64,000 nucleotides of DNA from Lachnoclostridium sp. An76 (GCF_002161355.1 NZ_NFHL01000005.1:62001-126000); one strand, 5' to 3'. Positions 16,724 to 25,826 are shown, numbered from the stretch's first letter. The notes: generated from the letters alone by a model not told the origin. Numbers and translations: made by a program.

Positions 16724-16822
16724 CTGGATTTGTGGGGGAACCGGACGATTGGTGAAACGTCCGAAAACCGTCGGTTTGATGCAGGACGTTTTACTCAATC
16801 ACAGGCTCCCCCACAAATACAG
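16724..16822. repeat. Short palindromic repeat element (99 bp) with 19-bp terminal inverted repeats
   Basis: The left end CTGGATTTGTGGGGGAACC (16724-16742) is inverted at the right end (16804-16822) with 2 mismatches. The inside (16757-16792) contains ACGTCCGAAAACCG...CAGGACGTTTT, a 36-bp core repeated with one mismatch at 29862-29897 in the 955-bp relative. It lies exactly between the convergent yeiH and PfkB kinase genes and can act as a bidirectional terminator. MITE-like; no coding capacity. Confidence 0.8.
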
Positions 16823-16824
16823 CT

Positions 16825-17784
16825 TTATCCTTTTATGAGCCGCTCTACTTCCTCTCTCTCCGGCATCGCCTTGATCGCCCCTTTCCTCGTAGTGACGATG
16901 GCTGCCGCCGCATTGGCGAATGTGAGCATCTCTCCCAGCTCTTCTTCTGTGAGATTATGGAAATCATGCTCCAGGAGATAGTTCAGGGAGCTTCCCCCGA
17001 ACGTATCCCCGGCCCCTGTCGTCTCGATCGTCTGTACGGTAAAGCCCGGGCGCTCCACCCGCATTCCTTTATAGTAAGCCCTGCTTCCGTCTTTGCCCAT
17101 AGTCAGGAGGATCAGCGGGATATCATAGTTCTCCTGAAGATACGCGATCCCCTCATCGTAATCTTCCTTTCCTGACACGAACTGGATCTCATTGTCAGAG
17201 ATCTTCAGGATATCGCATACGCTGAACCCATACTCCATCTGCTCTTTCGCAAGTTCAAGGGAGCTCCACAGCGGCGGTCTTAAATTCGGGTCAAAGGAGA
17301 TCAGGCACCCGCCGTCCTTTGCCGCCTGCACAGCTTTCTTCGTCGCGGCGCGCACGCCGTCATGCGTCATGGAAAGTGTGCCAAAGTGGAAGATCCGCGC
17401 CTGGCTGATGAATGCAGGATCCACTTCCTCCTCTGTGAGCATCATGTCAGCCCCCGGATTGCGGTAAAACGAAAATTCTCTGTCTCCATCCGGGAATGTG
17501 TGCACAAATGCCAGCGTTGTATTTATCGTATCGTCTGTCATGAGATGGGATGCATCGATCCCGGCTTCTGTGATCGTTTCTCTGAGCATTGTGCCGAACT
17601 GGTCCTTTCCGACCTTTCCGACAAATCCGGTCTTCTTTCCCATTTTATTCAGAAGCGCCAGTACATTGCAGGGCGCTCCGCCCGGGCATGCCTCGAACAT
17701 CCCGTTGCCCTGGCTGCTCTGCCCGTTCATCGTAAAATCTACCAGCAGTTCTCCCAATGCGATCACATCATAATTTTTTTCCAT
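16825..17784 (-). CDS. PfkB-family sugar kinase (fructokinase-like)
   Basis: A cytosolic ribokinase-fold kinase that phosphorylates a sugar, most likely fructose. The 319-residue protein has the N-terminal signature GGAPCNVLALLNKMGKKTGFVGKVGKDQFG and the C-terminal PfkB motif TIETTGAGDTFGGSS, which holds the catalytic Asp. The FDPNLRPPLW motif is typical of fructokinases and related enzymes. The start at 17784 has AAGGAG upstream. It is a single-gene unit; no transporter or hydrolase gene is adjacent, so the substrate is inferred from the motif only. Its stop is 3 bp from the short palindromic element. Confidence 0.88.
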   Translation of the reverse strand: MEKNYDVIALGELLVDFTMNGQSSQGNGMFEACPGGAPCNVLALLNKMGKKTGFVGKVGKDQFGTMLRETITEAGIDASHLMTDDTINTTLAFVHTFPDGDREFSFYRNPGADMMLTEEEVDPAFISQARIFHFGTLSMTHDGVRAATKKAVQAAKDGGCLISFDPNLRPPLWSSLELAKEQMEYGFSVCDILKISDNEIQFVSGKEDYDEGIAYLQENYDIPLILLTMGKDGSRAYYKGMRVERPGFTVQTIETTGAGDTFGGSSLNYLLEHDFHNLTEEELGEMLTFANAAAAIVTTRKGAIKAMPEREEVERLIKG

Positions 17785-17884
17785 ATCCGTGTTCTCCTTC
17801 CATATCCCCCTGCCCTGTCCGGCAGGCATCTATCATTATGAGCTCCAGGGCCGCGTCCGCCCCGTCTTCATTTTGCATATCCGC

Positions 17885-18832
17885 CTAATTAAAGTATACA
17901 AGCTCCTCGATGGGCTGTGCTTCCTCGATGTATTCCGCCTCCAGGACAGGGCCTTCGCCCCGGTATACAGAGACATTGGCAAAACCGACCTTTGCCCGTA
18001 CCTTTACCCAGTCTCCCGGTTTCAGCTTCGGGGCATAGAGACTTTTGCACACATACCCGAGAAATGTCGTATCGTCAGCACAGCAGGTCATCGCCATGCG
18101 CCCGGGCAGGAATACTTTGGATGGGAATGACCTGGGTTTTATTACCTTTGCCGTAAATTCTACCACTTTTCCCTTATACCGGTCCGGATTTTCCATCATA
18201 TCCACATACCAGATCCCATAATCTTCTTTCGCGATCTCAATGACCGGCGCTTTCAGGTCGTAAGGCACGTCATCCTCAAAGATATTTTCCACCTCTCCGT
18301 TCTCATCCTCAAAGATAACCTCCGCCTGAGGGCTTACCACCTTTACACTCCTGCGGTACCCCGCCAGCGGCTTGATATCCTCGCACCGGTTGAACAGCAC
18401 AAGCTCTGCATTCCTGACCATCTCCACAAAAAGCGGTTTTAAGTTTGTCAGATACATCTGGAACGTACTGGCGTCAACTGTCGTGAGCTTCTGCTCGATT
18501 GCCCAGCCGTCCGGAAGCCTGAGGCTCTCAAAGTCACTGACCTTCCACATCCCGTTATATTCGACCACGACACGTTCCGGCTCATGCTTTTTATCCATCT
18601 CTTCCAGCCATTCTTCCGTCAGGTCTTCCTGTTCTTCCACCCGTTCGATCACAACGCCGTACTTCAGCATTTCCATGGGGTCATACTCTTCCTCCCCCTC
18701 TTCACAGAGGATGAGGAGAGTCTTTCCGTCGATCTGGAAATAATCCTGTTTCAGGGTAAAGTTAAGGAACTGCGTCTTGCCGCTGTCCAGGAATCCGGTC
18801 ATCAAATAGACCATTACATTCGGTTCTTCCAT
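17885..18832 (-). CDS. CobW-like P-loop GTPase fused to a DUF1980/YcgQ-like domain
   Basis: A 315-residue protein with two parts. The N-terminal half has Walker A (TGFLDSGKTQF, near residues 12-22) and an acidic stretch typical of COG0523 relatives, but lacks the GCICC metal motif. The C-terminal half (about 200-310, with KGKVVEFTAKVIKPRSFPSKVFLPGRMAMTCCADDTTFLGYVC and WVKVRAKV) matches the C-terminal domain of YcgQ/TIGR03943 proteins. In other bacteria the YcgQ/YcgR pair is associated with zinc-responsive COG0523 loci. The start at 18832 (GGGGAGGA upstream) is preferred to 18853, which overlaps the upstream stop as ATGA. It is translationally coupled to the His-rich GTPase and is likely its partner in metal handling. 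Confidence 0.75.
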   Translation of the reverse strand: MEEPNVMVYLMTGFLDSGKTQFLNFTLKQDYFQIDGKTLLILCEEGEEEYDPMEMLKYGVVIERVEEQEDLTEEWLEEMDKKHEPERVVVEYNGMWKVSDFESLRLPDGWAIEQKLTTVDASTFQMYLTNLKPLFVEMVRNAELVLFNRCEDIKPLAGYRRSVKVVSPQAEVIFEDENGEVENIFEDDVPYDLKAPVIEIAKEDYGIWYVDMMENPDRYKGKVVEFTAKVIKPRSFPSKVFLPGRMAMTCCADDTTFLGYVCKSLYAPKLKPGDWVKVRAKVGFANVSVYRGEGPVLEAEYIEEAQPIEELVYFN

Positions 18833-18849
18833 CTCTGTCCTCCCCTGTC

Positions 18850-19962
18850 TCATCCGGCGAGCCCGAACAGCTCCGCCAGTTTCTCCTCCGCAAGTTCCGC
18901 GCCGATCACGCAGATACGCCCGGTATATTCCGGCGCTCCGGCGCGCACCTCATGTTCTTCGGGAACCATATCAAAGTAGATCCACTCTCCGTCCGCTCCG
19001 GGGACCATGCCTTTGGCACGCAGCACATTTCCGTAAGAACCATCCTCCTCGAGCGTCCTTAGGATATCGGAGATCTGCTCCTTTGTGTATGTGTGGATCG
19101 TCTCTCTGCCCCAGCTGGTGAAGACCTCGTCCGCATGATGATGCCCTTCATGGCCGTGATGATGATGTCCGTGCCCGTGATCGTGACCGTGATCATGGCC
19201 GCAGCATTCGCCGTGAGCATGGTCATGTTCATCATGATGGTGCTCATCATGCTCATGATCGTGGTGGTGTCCATGCTCATGGTCATGCCCGCAGCACTCG
19301 CCGTGCCCGTGGTGATGTCCGCACTCCGGGCAGATGATCTCCTCGAGCAGCTCTTCTTCCGGGGACTTGCCGGATTCCATTGTCTCCAGGATCTTCTCCC
19401 CCGGAAGCTGCGCGATCGGAGTCGTGATAAACGGGGCTTTGCTGTTTAGTTCTCGCAGCAGGGCCACGCTCTCTTCCACTTTCTCCGGCTTTGCCTTATC
19501 TGTCCGGCTTAAGATCACCGCGCCGGCATACTCGATCTGGTTGCTGAAGAACTCTCCGAAATTTTTCCGGTAGATCCTGCACTTTGTCACATCCACGACT
19601 GTGCTGAAGCTGTTGAGCTGCGCGTCGATGTCTCCCTGTACATCCCGGACCGCTTTGATCACATCCGAGAGCTTGCCTACTCCTGAAGGCTCGATGAGGA
19701 TCCTGTCGGGATGATAAGTATCAACTACCTCACGCAGGGATTTCCCGAAGTCACCTACCAGAGAACAGCAGATGCACCCGGAGTTCATCTCACGGATCTC
19801 GATACCGGATTCTTTGAGGAACCCGCCGTCTATGCCGATTTCCCCGAATTCATTTTCGATCAGCACGACCTGCTCCCCTTTGAATGCTTCTGAGAGCAGT
19901 TTTTTGATCAGTGTTGTCTTTCCGGCTCCGAGGAAGCCGGAGATAATGTCGATCTTTGTCAT
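18850..19962 (-). CDS. COG0523 (CobW/ZNG1-like) GTPase with His-rich metal-binding loop
   Basis: A GTP-dependent metallochaperone candidate. The 370-residue protein carries GFLGAGKTT (9-17), the metal-site motif GCICC (62-66), ILIEPSGVG (Walker B-like) and the SRTDKA guanine-specificity element. A CobW C-terminal domain covers about 280-368. An internal insertion of roughly 70 residues (about 212-280) is dominated by His, Asp/Glu and CCGHDH units and is expected to bind zinc, nickel or cobalt. The coding DNA there is a CATGACCAC-type low-complexity repeat. The metal target is unknown; zinc is the usual guess for this pairing. GGAAGAAGGAATT precedes the ATG. Confidence 0.9.
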   Translation of the reverse strand: MTKIDIISGFLGAGKTTLIKKLLSEAFKGEQVVLIENEFGEIGIDGGFLKESGIEIREMNSGCICCSLVGDFGKSLREVVDTYHPDRILIEPSGVGKLSDVIKAVRDVQGDIDAQLNSFSTVVDVTKCRIYRKNFGEFFSNQIEYAGAVILSRTDKAKPEKVEESVALLRELNSKAPFITTPIAQLPGEKILETMESGKSPEEELLEEIICPECGHHHGHGECCGHDHEHGHHHDHEHDEHHHDEHDHAHGECCGHDHGHDHGHGHHHHGHEGHHHADEVFTSWGRETIHTYTKEQISDILRTLEEDGSYGNVLRAKGMVPGADGEWIYFDMVPEEHEVRAGAPEYTGRICVIGAELAEEKLAELFGLAG

Positions 19963-20038
19963 TTTAAATTCCTTCTTTCCTCTTTATTCTATATCTAATC
20001 TTTTGATTTTCTGCATTTTGGAAGACTTATGCCCGTCC

Positions 20039-20794
20039 TCAGTCTTTCAGGTCAAGCTCTACCGGGCAGTGGTCAGATCCCATGACTTCTGTCAGGATCT
20101 TTGCGTCCTCCAGCCTGTCCTTAAGCGCCTCTGATACGCAGAAGTAATCAATACGCCACCCTGCGTTCTTTGCGCGCGCGCTGAACCGGTAGGACCACCA
20201 GGAATAGATCCCCTCCTGATCCGGATAGAAATATCGGAACGTATCGATAAATCCCGCATCCAGGAGCTCGGTGAACTTCTGGCGCTCTTCGTCCGTAAAT
20301 CCGGCGTTTTTCCGGTTTGTCTTCGGATTTTTCAGGTCGATCTCTTTATGCGCCACATTCATATCCCCTGTCACGACGACTGGTTTTGTCTTCTCCAGGT
20401 TTTTCAGGTACGCGCGGAAATCATCCTCCCACTTCATGCGGTAATCCAGCCTCGCCAGTTCATTTTGGGAATTGGGAGTGTACACTGTGACAAAATAAAA
20501 ATCTTCAAACTCACAGGTGATCACGCGGCCCTCCTGGTCGTGTTCTTCGATCCCGATCCCATAAGACACGGAAATCGGTTCTTTTTTAGTGAATACCGCG
20601 GTCCCCGAATATCCCTTTCTGACGGCGTAGTTCCAATACTGATGATAGCCCGGCAGGTCCAGTGTGAGCTGCCCTTCCTGCATCTTCGTCTCCTGGATGC
20701 AGAAGATATCCGCGTCCGCTTCCTTAAAGAAATCCAGGAAGCCCTTCTGGACACATGCCCGTATGCCATTTACATTCCATGATATGAGTTTCAT
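20039..20794 (-). CDS. xth: Exodeoxyribonuclease III
   Basis: An AP endonuclease / 3'-5' exonuclease of base-excision repair, ExoA/XthA family. The 251-residue protein has the EEP-fold motifs [23 protein letters not shown] (metal-binding Glu), [18 protein letters not shown] and the C-terminal [11 protein letters not shown] with catalytic His. AAGGAGGGAATGC precedes the ATG. It is a monocistronic-looking gene between the COG0523 pair and truA, all on the minus strand. Confidence 0.95.
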   Translation of the reverse strand: MKLISWNVNGIRACVQKGFLDFFKEADADIFCIQETKMQEGQLTLDLPGYHQYWNYAVRKGYSGTAVFTKKEPISVSYGIGIEEHDQEGRVITCEFEDFYFVTVYTPNSQNELARLDYRMKWEDDFRAYLKNLEKTKPVVVTGDMNVAHKEIDLKNPKTNRKNAGFTDEERQKFTELLDAGFIDTFRYFYPDQEGIYSWWSYRFSARAKNAGWRIDYFCVSEALKDRLEDAKILTEVMGSDHCPVELDLKD

Positions 20795-20870
20795 GCATTC
20801 CCTCCTTATATCATATCCGTCCCCGGACTGAATGAGGGACAGATCCGTCTGTATCTGTCCCTGTTTCTCT

Positions 20871-21632
20871 CTATCTGTACCATACTTCTTTCAGAAACAG
20901 CCCTCCCGCCGGGGCGAGAAATCCGGCCCGGGATCTGTCTCCCGACCTCAGTGCGTCAAGGACGCTCTCCGCGGAGCGCTGATGTGCACCCGCCTCGATC
21001 AGCGTGCCTGTCAGTATGCGCACCATATGGTACAAAAAGCCTGTCCCCCTGTATTCAAGAGTCACTCTGCTGTCTTGTCCGGTGACCATTATATCATAGA
21101 TCGTCCTCTTTGTGGAGTTTCCATCCTTTTTATCCGTATACCCACTGAACTGATGAGTTCCGGTCAGATATCCCGCCGCCTCTCTCATCCTGTCAAGATC
21201 CAGCTCATGGGGATAATGATAACAGTACCGTCTTGCAAATACATCCGGCTTTTCCCCGGTGTCAATGTGATATTCATACACTTTTCCCACCGCGCTCCTG
21301 CGGGCATGGAACCCATTCTTCACAAGCTCCGCATCCAGGATGCGGATATCCGCCGGAAGCGCGGAGTTTACCTTTTCCGTAAAAAAGCCTTCCGCCGCAA
21401 GCCCGGGCAGTACAACGCTGGCAGTCTGCCCTCTGGCATGGACTCCGGCGTCCGTCCTCCCGGAACCGTTGACCTCGACCGGAAAATCCTCCCGGAGATT
21501 TCCTGTTTTTCTGAGCATATCCCCGACTGTCCTTTCCAGGATCCCCTGGATCGTCTGATCGGTATTCGCCTGCCTCTGCCATCCCTGATAGCGCGTCCCG
21601 TCATAGGCGATGGTCAGCTTATAGGTCCGCAT
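20871..21632 (-). CDS. truA: tRNA pseudouridine synthase A
   Basis: Converts uridines 38-40 of the tRNA anticodon stem to pseudouridine. The 253 residues carry the family signature [15 protein letters not shown] with the catalytic Asp61, plus [16 protein letters not shown] and the C-terminal [29 protein letters not shown] precedes the ATG. It is preceded on the same strand by nrdR, 18 bp from the nrdR stop, so the two genes are likely cotranscribed. Confidence 0.95.
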   Translation of the reverse strand: MRTYKLTIAYDGTRYQGWQRQANTDQTIQGILERTVGDMLRKTGNLREDFPVEVNGSGRTDAGVHARGQTASVVLPGLAAEGFFTEKVNSALPADIRILDAELVKNGFHARRSAVGKVYEYHIDTGEKPDVFARRYCYHYPHELDLDRMREAAGYLTGTHQFSGYTDKKDGNSTKRTIYDIMVTGQDSRVTLEYRGTGFLYHMVRILTGTLIEAGAHQRSAESVLDALRSGDRSRAGFLAPAGGLFLKEVWYR

Positions 21633-21650
21633 ATCATTCTCTCCGCCCTG

Positions 21651-22100
21651 TTACTGGAGGAACTTCTTCAGTTCATCCATAAATGTATTCGCGTCCTTGA
21701 ATTCCCGGTAAACTGACGCAAACCGGACGTAAGCCACGGGATCCAGGTCTTTCAGCTTGTCCATGACGATCTCTCCGATCACGCTGCTGGGGATTTCCTT
21801 CTCCTCCCGGTTAAAGATCTCCAGCTCAATGGCGTCAATGGTCTTCTGGATCGCCTCCGCCGGCACCGGCCGCTTATAGCACGCGCTGAGCACGCCGTGC
21901 TCGATCTTGGACCGCTCGTACTGCTCGCGGTTGTTATCCTTCTTGATCACGATCAGGGGAATGGTCTCCACTTTCTCATAGGTCGTAAAACGCCTGCCGC
22001 ACTCGTCGCAGGAACGTCTTCTCCGGATGGAACTCTTATCCTCTGCCGGTCTGGAATCGATCACTCTTGTATCCGGGTTTCCGCAATAGGGACATCTCAT
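21651..22100 (-). CDS. nrdR: Transcriptional repressor NrdR
   Basis: An ATP/dATP-sensing repressor of ribonucleotide reductase genes. It has 149 residues, the usual length. The N-terminal zinc ribbon uses Cys3, Cys6, Cys31 and Cys34 (MRCPYC... and RRSCDECGRRFTTYE), and an ATP-cone covers about 47-137 (VIKKDNNREQYERSKIEHGV). The ATG at 22100 has GGCGGAAAAAGT upstream; the longer open frame to 22439 is non-coding. No NrdR box pair is evident at its own promoter. Confidence 0.95.
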   Translation of the reverse strand: MRCPYCGNPDTRVIDSRPAEDKSSIRRRRSCDECGRRFTTYEKVETIPLIVIKKDNNREQYERSKIEHGVLSACYKRPVPAEAIQKTIDAIELEIFNREEKEIPSSVIGEIVMDKLKDLDPVAYVRFASVYREFKDANTFMDELKKFLQ

Positions 22101-22168
22101 ACTTTTTCCGCCTTTCTCCGCATTCATTTCGGACTTATTCTGCAATCTGCGTCCATTATACACAATCG

Positions 22169-22423
22169 TTAAAATTTTTGCAAAAACTTTTCTTCCTGTA
22201 TCTCCACGATCACGATATCCGGCCCGATCTTCCTGATACACGCAAACGGGATCACATACTCGCAGTCCGTCCCGAGGAATCCGCAGATCTTTCCCGGTCC
22301 CGGGATGATCACCGCCTCCACCTCTCCGTTGCAGATATTGATCTCCACATCCACGATACAGCCGAGACGCCTCCCGCTGCAGATATTGACCACCTCTCTG
22401 TCCCTTAATTCGCAAAGCCTCAT
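22169..22423 (-). CDS. YlmC/YmxH-family PRC-barrel sporulation protein
   Basis: An 84-residue protein starting MRLCELRDREVVNICSGRRLG and continuing with an INICNGEVEAVIIPG strand pair, the standard PRC-barrel of the YlmC/YmxH family. The family is conserved in spore-forming Firmicutes; the biochemical role is unknown. The start at 22423 is chosen because it begins the conserved domain and has a G-rich ribosome site (GGGGGTGCGGGA). The open frame further upstream is not conserved. It lies just upstream of nrdR on the same strand. Confidence 0.88.
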   Translation of the reverse strand: MRLCELRDREVVNICSGRRLGCIVDVEINICNGEVEAVIIPGPGKICGFLGTDCEYVIPFACIRKIGPDIVIVEIQEEKFLQKF

Positions 22424-22591
22424 TCCCGCACCCCCGCACATAACCGCATTCTTTCTATAATATAAATATGAATCTTTCTCCAGCCTGTTACTGCTGCTGT
22501 TTTCTCTGATTTTCCCGCGGAAGCCCTTTCCTTTTTCTCTTGTTTCATTTAAAATAAAGACTGCAAATATAATTTCAGGAGAATTTATCAT

Positions 22592-22966
22592 ATGAAAGAA
22601 ACAATCTTACTTTTTAACCCGCCCGAAAAAGACCGCCTTTTAAAGCTGGAGATGGCGCTGTTCCCGCTCCGCGTCCGGCTGAAAAAGGTCGCGCCTTCAG
22701 AATATAACCAGCCTCTGGGCGTCCTCGCCGGGATCAAAGAAATGACGCCTGCCGAGGGCACTTATGACGGTCCGGAGCTTCCGGATACCATGCTCGTCTT
22801 CTGCTTTCTCGACGACAGCCGGCTCAACCAGGCGCTTGCCGCGCTGAGAAAATGCGGGGCAGGCCCCTTCCCTTACAAAGCGATCCTCACCCCGACGAAC
22901 AGCGGGTGGACCGCGCCGGACTGCTTTGCTGAGATCAAAAGGGAGCACGAGGCAATGCATCCGTAA
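22592..22966 (+). CDS. DUF3783 domain protein
   Basis: A 124-residue protein of unknown function with the DUF3783 pattern: an N-terminal LFNPPEKDRLLKLEMAL, the central ELPDTMLVFCFLDDSRLNQALAALRKCG, and a terminal PYKAILTPTNSGWTAPDCFAEIKREH. The family is widespread in Lachnospiraceae. ATTTCAGGAGAATTTATC ahead of the ATG provides the ribosome site. It is divergent from ylmC, with a 168-bp AT-rich gap that must hold both promoters. Its position beside sporulation and DNA-metabolism genes gives no functional clue. Confidence 0.82.
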   Translation: MKETILLFNPPEKDRLLKLEMALFPLRVRLKKVAPSEYNQPLGVLAGIKEMTPAEGTYDGPELPDTMLVFCFLDDSRLNQALAALRKCGAGPFPYKAILTPTNSGWTAPDCFAEIKREHEAMHP

Positions 22967-22994
22967 AAATCAGTTATAAGAATCTAACTTACAA

Positions 22995-23036
22995 AGAGCA
23001 GTTATGATAATACCAGGAGCAGTTATGATAATATAA
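22995..23036. repeat. Short tandem duplication
   Basis: AGCAGTTATGATAAT occurs twice about 22 bp apart (near 22998 and 23020) between the DUF3783 and histidine kinase stop codons. It is a small duplication with no evident role. Confidence 0.5.
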
Positions 23037-23083
23037 AAAACCAGGTTATCCTTTTCTATCTGGCAATGCAGGCATGTTATATA

Positions 23084-23974
23084 TTATACAAACTGGATTT
23101 TGATACAGAAAATATTACCTGTAAGTTCAGCAAAAATTTTTCCATGCATCCTCTCAGTAAATTCTTTTGCAATAGAGAGTCCGAGGCCGCTGGAAGTCCT
23201 GCTCCTGGCTGTATCCGCCTTATAAAACCGTTCAAACACCTTCTCTGGATCAATCTTTTCCGGATGGTTGACTTCATTCCAGATCCGGATCAGGCTTTTT
23301 CCGTTTCTTTCTTCCAGAGCTATTCCAATTCCATTTGCCCCATGATCGAGAGCATTTTTTATCACATTCTGGAACACTCGCTGAAGAGCCGTCGCATTTC
23401 CATTAATGTACAATAATTTATCCGTTATATGGATATCCGGTTCAATTCCTTTTGCAGTCCATTCATCATAATAAGAAAAGATAGTCTGTTTCAAAACCTG
23501 ATTCACACAGCAATGTTTTAGTTCCAGATGATAGCTTTCATTTTTCAGCTTGGTAAACAGAAAAAGCTCTTCCAGCATTTCTTTCAGGCTGTGGATCCGT
23601 TCCTGTATGATCTCCATATAATGTTTCTGTTCTTCTGCGTCCTCGCTTTTCTCCAGCAATTGAAAATAACCGTCCAGAGAAGTCAGAGGCGTCCGGATAT
23701 CATGGGAAAGATTTGTATAAGTATCAGAGATCATCTGCTCCTTTTCAAGATACTTTTTGTGCTCTTTTTTGCGGTTCAGCAACAATTGGTTCAATATCTC
23801 CATCAGTTCCTTCAGTCCGCCAAATCCCGTATCGCCCGTAACAAGCATATTGCTGTCATTTTTAAGAAGAAATGACAACTGGCGGCAGATGTCACGCACC
23901 TGCCGCTGATATTTCCACAGAATAAAACATTGGACTATAATTACTGCGATCAGAAAACAAACCAGTATTTTCAA
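23084..23974 (-). CDS. Sensor histidine kinase of a two-component/ABC operon
   Basis: A membrane kinase paired with the response regulator at 25827-26513. There is one N-terminal transmembrane helix (LKILVCFLIAVIIVQCFILW) and no clear sensory domain, followed by HisKA with NLSHDIRTPLTSLDGYF (His91 counted from the chosen start). The HATPase domain has NVIKNALDHGANG (N box) and SSGLGLSIAKEF (G2). I use the TTG at 23974, 1 nt after the permease stop and preceded by AAAGAGAG; the longer frame to 24043 lies inside the permease gene. A small intramembrane-sensing kinase such as this usually works with its ABC transporter in sensing antimicrobial peptides. Confidence 0.87.
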   Translation of the reverse strand: MKILVCFLIAVIIVQCFILWKYQRQVRDICRQLSFLLKNDSNMLVTGDTGFGGLKELMEILNQLLLNRKKEHKKYLEKEQMISDTYTNLSHDIRTPLTSLDGYFQLLEKSEDAEEQKHYMEIIQERIHSLKEMLEELFLFTKLKNESYHLELKHCCVNQVLKQTIFSYYDEWTAKGIEPDIHITDKLLYINGNATALQRVFQNVIKNALDHGANGIGIALEERNGKSLIRIWNEVNHPEKIDPEKVFERFYKADTARSRTSSGLGLSIAKEFTERMHGKIFAELTGNIFCIKIQFV

Positions 23975-23975
23975 T

Positions 23976-24830
23976 TTATATATCTCTCTTTCTGAATATC
24001 TGACTGGACAGCGCCAGCACTGCCAGTCCAAAAACGACCGCAACGGTCAGTGCTTTTACACAGCCCCCGGCCGATGGCGCCATCTCCAGAAGCGCCATTC
24101 TTCCTGTTACCGTATACTGGAGCATATTGAAATCCTCAATCCCGAATCTTGCCAGGATTTTATCGACTGTGCTATATAGGATCACCATCACATTCATGCA
24201 GAATAAAACCGCGAATGCCATACTGAACACCTTACTCCGAGTAATGATCGTAATGGCCATGCAGATCAGAAGCAGTACATAATGGAGCAGAATCTGTATT
24301 GCTGAATATACTGCTAAATCCCTGAGCGATCCCAGCTGTAATTCATGAAAGCAGACTGCCTGGGCCACAGTCTGTATGCAAAGATAAAAAAGCATTGTCA
24401 GGACGGTATAGATAAACAGCGCTACTGCCTTTGACAGGATAAGATTCCCACGGTTTTTCATTTGTCCTCCGATATTTTTTATATAACCGCTGCTGAGATC
24501 GGAAGCAGAAAACAGTACGGCAAAAATCACCATAAACAGGGCAATAAACTTCCCGTGGAGATTGGCATAGACCTGATCATATACAGTCACCATCTCCCCA
24601 GGCCGGGTAGGAATTGTAACATCCATCCCCAGATTGACCGGCTCCTCATCCGAACTGGTCTCCTGCTCATATACCTGGGAATTTTGTCCCGCTTCTTCCT
24701 TCATCATATTATAGTCAAGCACAGACATAGATGTGGTGAAAAACGTAGCTGCTGCCAGTATAATTCCGATCACATAAAAACTTTTCATCCGAAACATACG
24801 ATACAGATCCATTTTTATGCAATTAAACAT
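23976..24830 (-). CDS. ABC-2 type transporter permease
   Basis: A 284-residue membrane protein with six predicted hydrophobic segments. One large extracellular loop lies between segments 1 and 2 (about residues 35-95, containing an acidic EQETSSDEEP stretch). This is the layout of BcrB/LanE/G-like permeases for peptide-antibiotic resistance. The start at 24830 has GGGAGG 7 nt upstream; the GTG at 24839 is rejected. It overlaps the ATPase gene by 8 bp and is followed at 1 nt by the kinase gene, so the operon is translationally coupled. Confidence 0.85.
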   Translation of the reverse strand: MFNCIKMDLYRMFRMKSFYVIGIILAAATFFTTSMSVLDYNMMKEEAGQNSQVYEQETSSDEEPVNLGMDVTIPTRPGEMVTVYDQVYANLHGKFIALFMVIFAVLFSASDLSSGYIKNIGGQMKNRGNLILSKAVALFIYTVLTMLFYLCIQTVAQAVCFHELQLGSLRDLAVYSAIQILLHYVLLLICMAITIITRSKVFSMAFAVLFCMNVMVILYSTVDKILARFGIEDFNMLQYTVTGRMALLEMAPSAGGCVKALTVAVVFGLAVLALSSQIFRKRDI

Positions 24831-25749
24831 TTGAAACACCTCCCGTCAGATTCAGATAATAAGATTCCAGTTCTTCGCTTGTTATGATAATCCCTCTGAC
24901 TGGGATGCCGGCTTTTGTAAGTTCCATGTTTAATCCGGCGCTTTCGTTTAATCTTTCATAAACCTGTATGTGTGTTTTATCCGTCACCTGGTATTGGGTA
25001 AAGCCCAGTCTGTCTAATACAGGGATTGCGCGTTCCGGTATATCCAGCGTGATTTCAATTCTTTCGCTGCAACGGCGCATCAGTTCTTCTTTTGTAAGTT
25101 CCTGAAGAAGAGTTCCGTCATGGATGATCCCATAATCAGTAGCAATCTTGGACAGTTCCTCTAAAATATGGCTGGATATCAGGATTGTCATATTCCGCTC
25201 CTGCTGAAGCCGGTGAAGCGTATCTCTTACTTCCGCAATCCCCTGGGGATCCAGACCGTTTATAGGTTCATCCAGAACCAGAAGATCAGGTTCTCCAACT
25301 AATGCAAGTCCTATGCCGAGACGTTGTTTCATCCCCAGTGAAAAGTGCTTTGTTTGCTTTTTGCCGGTATCACCAAGCCCCACTGTATCCAGGATATCTT
25401 CAATATATCCTTTTTTATGAATGCCGCAGAACAGGCACTTTGTCTTCAGATTCTCATATGCTGTCATATTTTCATACAGCCCCGGGGCTTCGATCAGACA
25501 GCCGATCCTGGAACGCATCTGTTCCAATTCTCTTCCTTTATAACCGAAAATTTCAATTTCTCCTTCTGTGGGAGTGGAAAGGCCGCTGATCATCTTCAGA
25601 CAGGTTGTCTTTCCTGCACCGTTTCTTCCGATAAACCCGTAAATAGCCCCCTTTTGTATATGAAGATCCACATGATCTACCGCATTGTGATGGCCAAACC
25701 GTTTCGTTAACCCTCTTGTGCAAAGTAAATATTCACTCAAGTCTTTCAT
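24823..25749 (-). CDS. ABC transporter ATP-binding protein (BcrA-type)
   Basis: Cytoplasmic ATPase for the adjacent permease. Motifs are GRNGAGKTT (Walker A), a Q-loop LIEAPGLYENMTAYENL, the signature LSLGMKQRLGIG (SLGMKQR is the BcrA/LanF form), Walker B LLVLDEPINGLDPQG and the H-loop SSHILEEL. A C-terminal extension of about 80 residues follows. The ATG at 25749 directly abuts AAGGAG with no spacer. The TTG at 25740 has a better 9-nt distance and may be the real start, with little effect on the protein. A bacitracin or lantibiotic efflux/protection role is inferred. Confidence 0.87.
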   Translation of the reverse strand: MKDLSEYLLCTRGLTKRFGHHNAVDHVDLHIQKGAIYGFIGRNGAGKTTCLKMISGLSTPTEGEIEIFGYKGRELEQMRSRIGCLIEAPGLYENMTAYENLKTKCLFCGIHKKGYIEDILDTVGLGDTGKKQTKHFSLGMKQRLGIGLALVGEPDLLVLDEPINGLDPQGIAEVRDTLHRLQQERNMTILISSHILEELSKIATDYGIIHDGTLLQELTKEELMRRCSERIEITLDIPERAIPVLDRLGFTQYQVTDKTHIQVYERLNESAGLNMELTKAGIPVRGIIITSEELESYYLNLTGGVSNV

Positions 25750-25826
25750 CTCCTTTTTTGTTTCTGATGCTATCTTATCGGGAAAGTCCAAATAAAAAGC
25801 AAATCAAAAGTAAAAAAAGAGTAAAT

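Noticed and set aside
19093..19449. Hydrophobic Met/Val-rich 118-codon plus-strand frame
   Set aside because: Produced by reading the His-codon repeat of the COG0523 gene on the opposite strand.
20832..21716. 294-codon plus-strand open frame
   Set aside because: Antisense to truA. Composition is shadow-like and lacks any family motif.
22100..22439. N-terminal extension of NrdR to 262 residues
   Set aside because: NrdR proteins start at the zinc ribbon; the extension overlaps ylmC in another frame and has no conservation or ribosome site.
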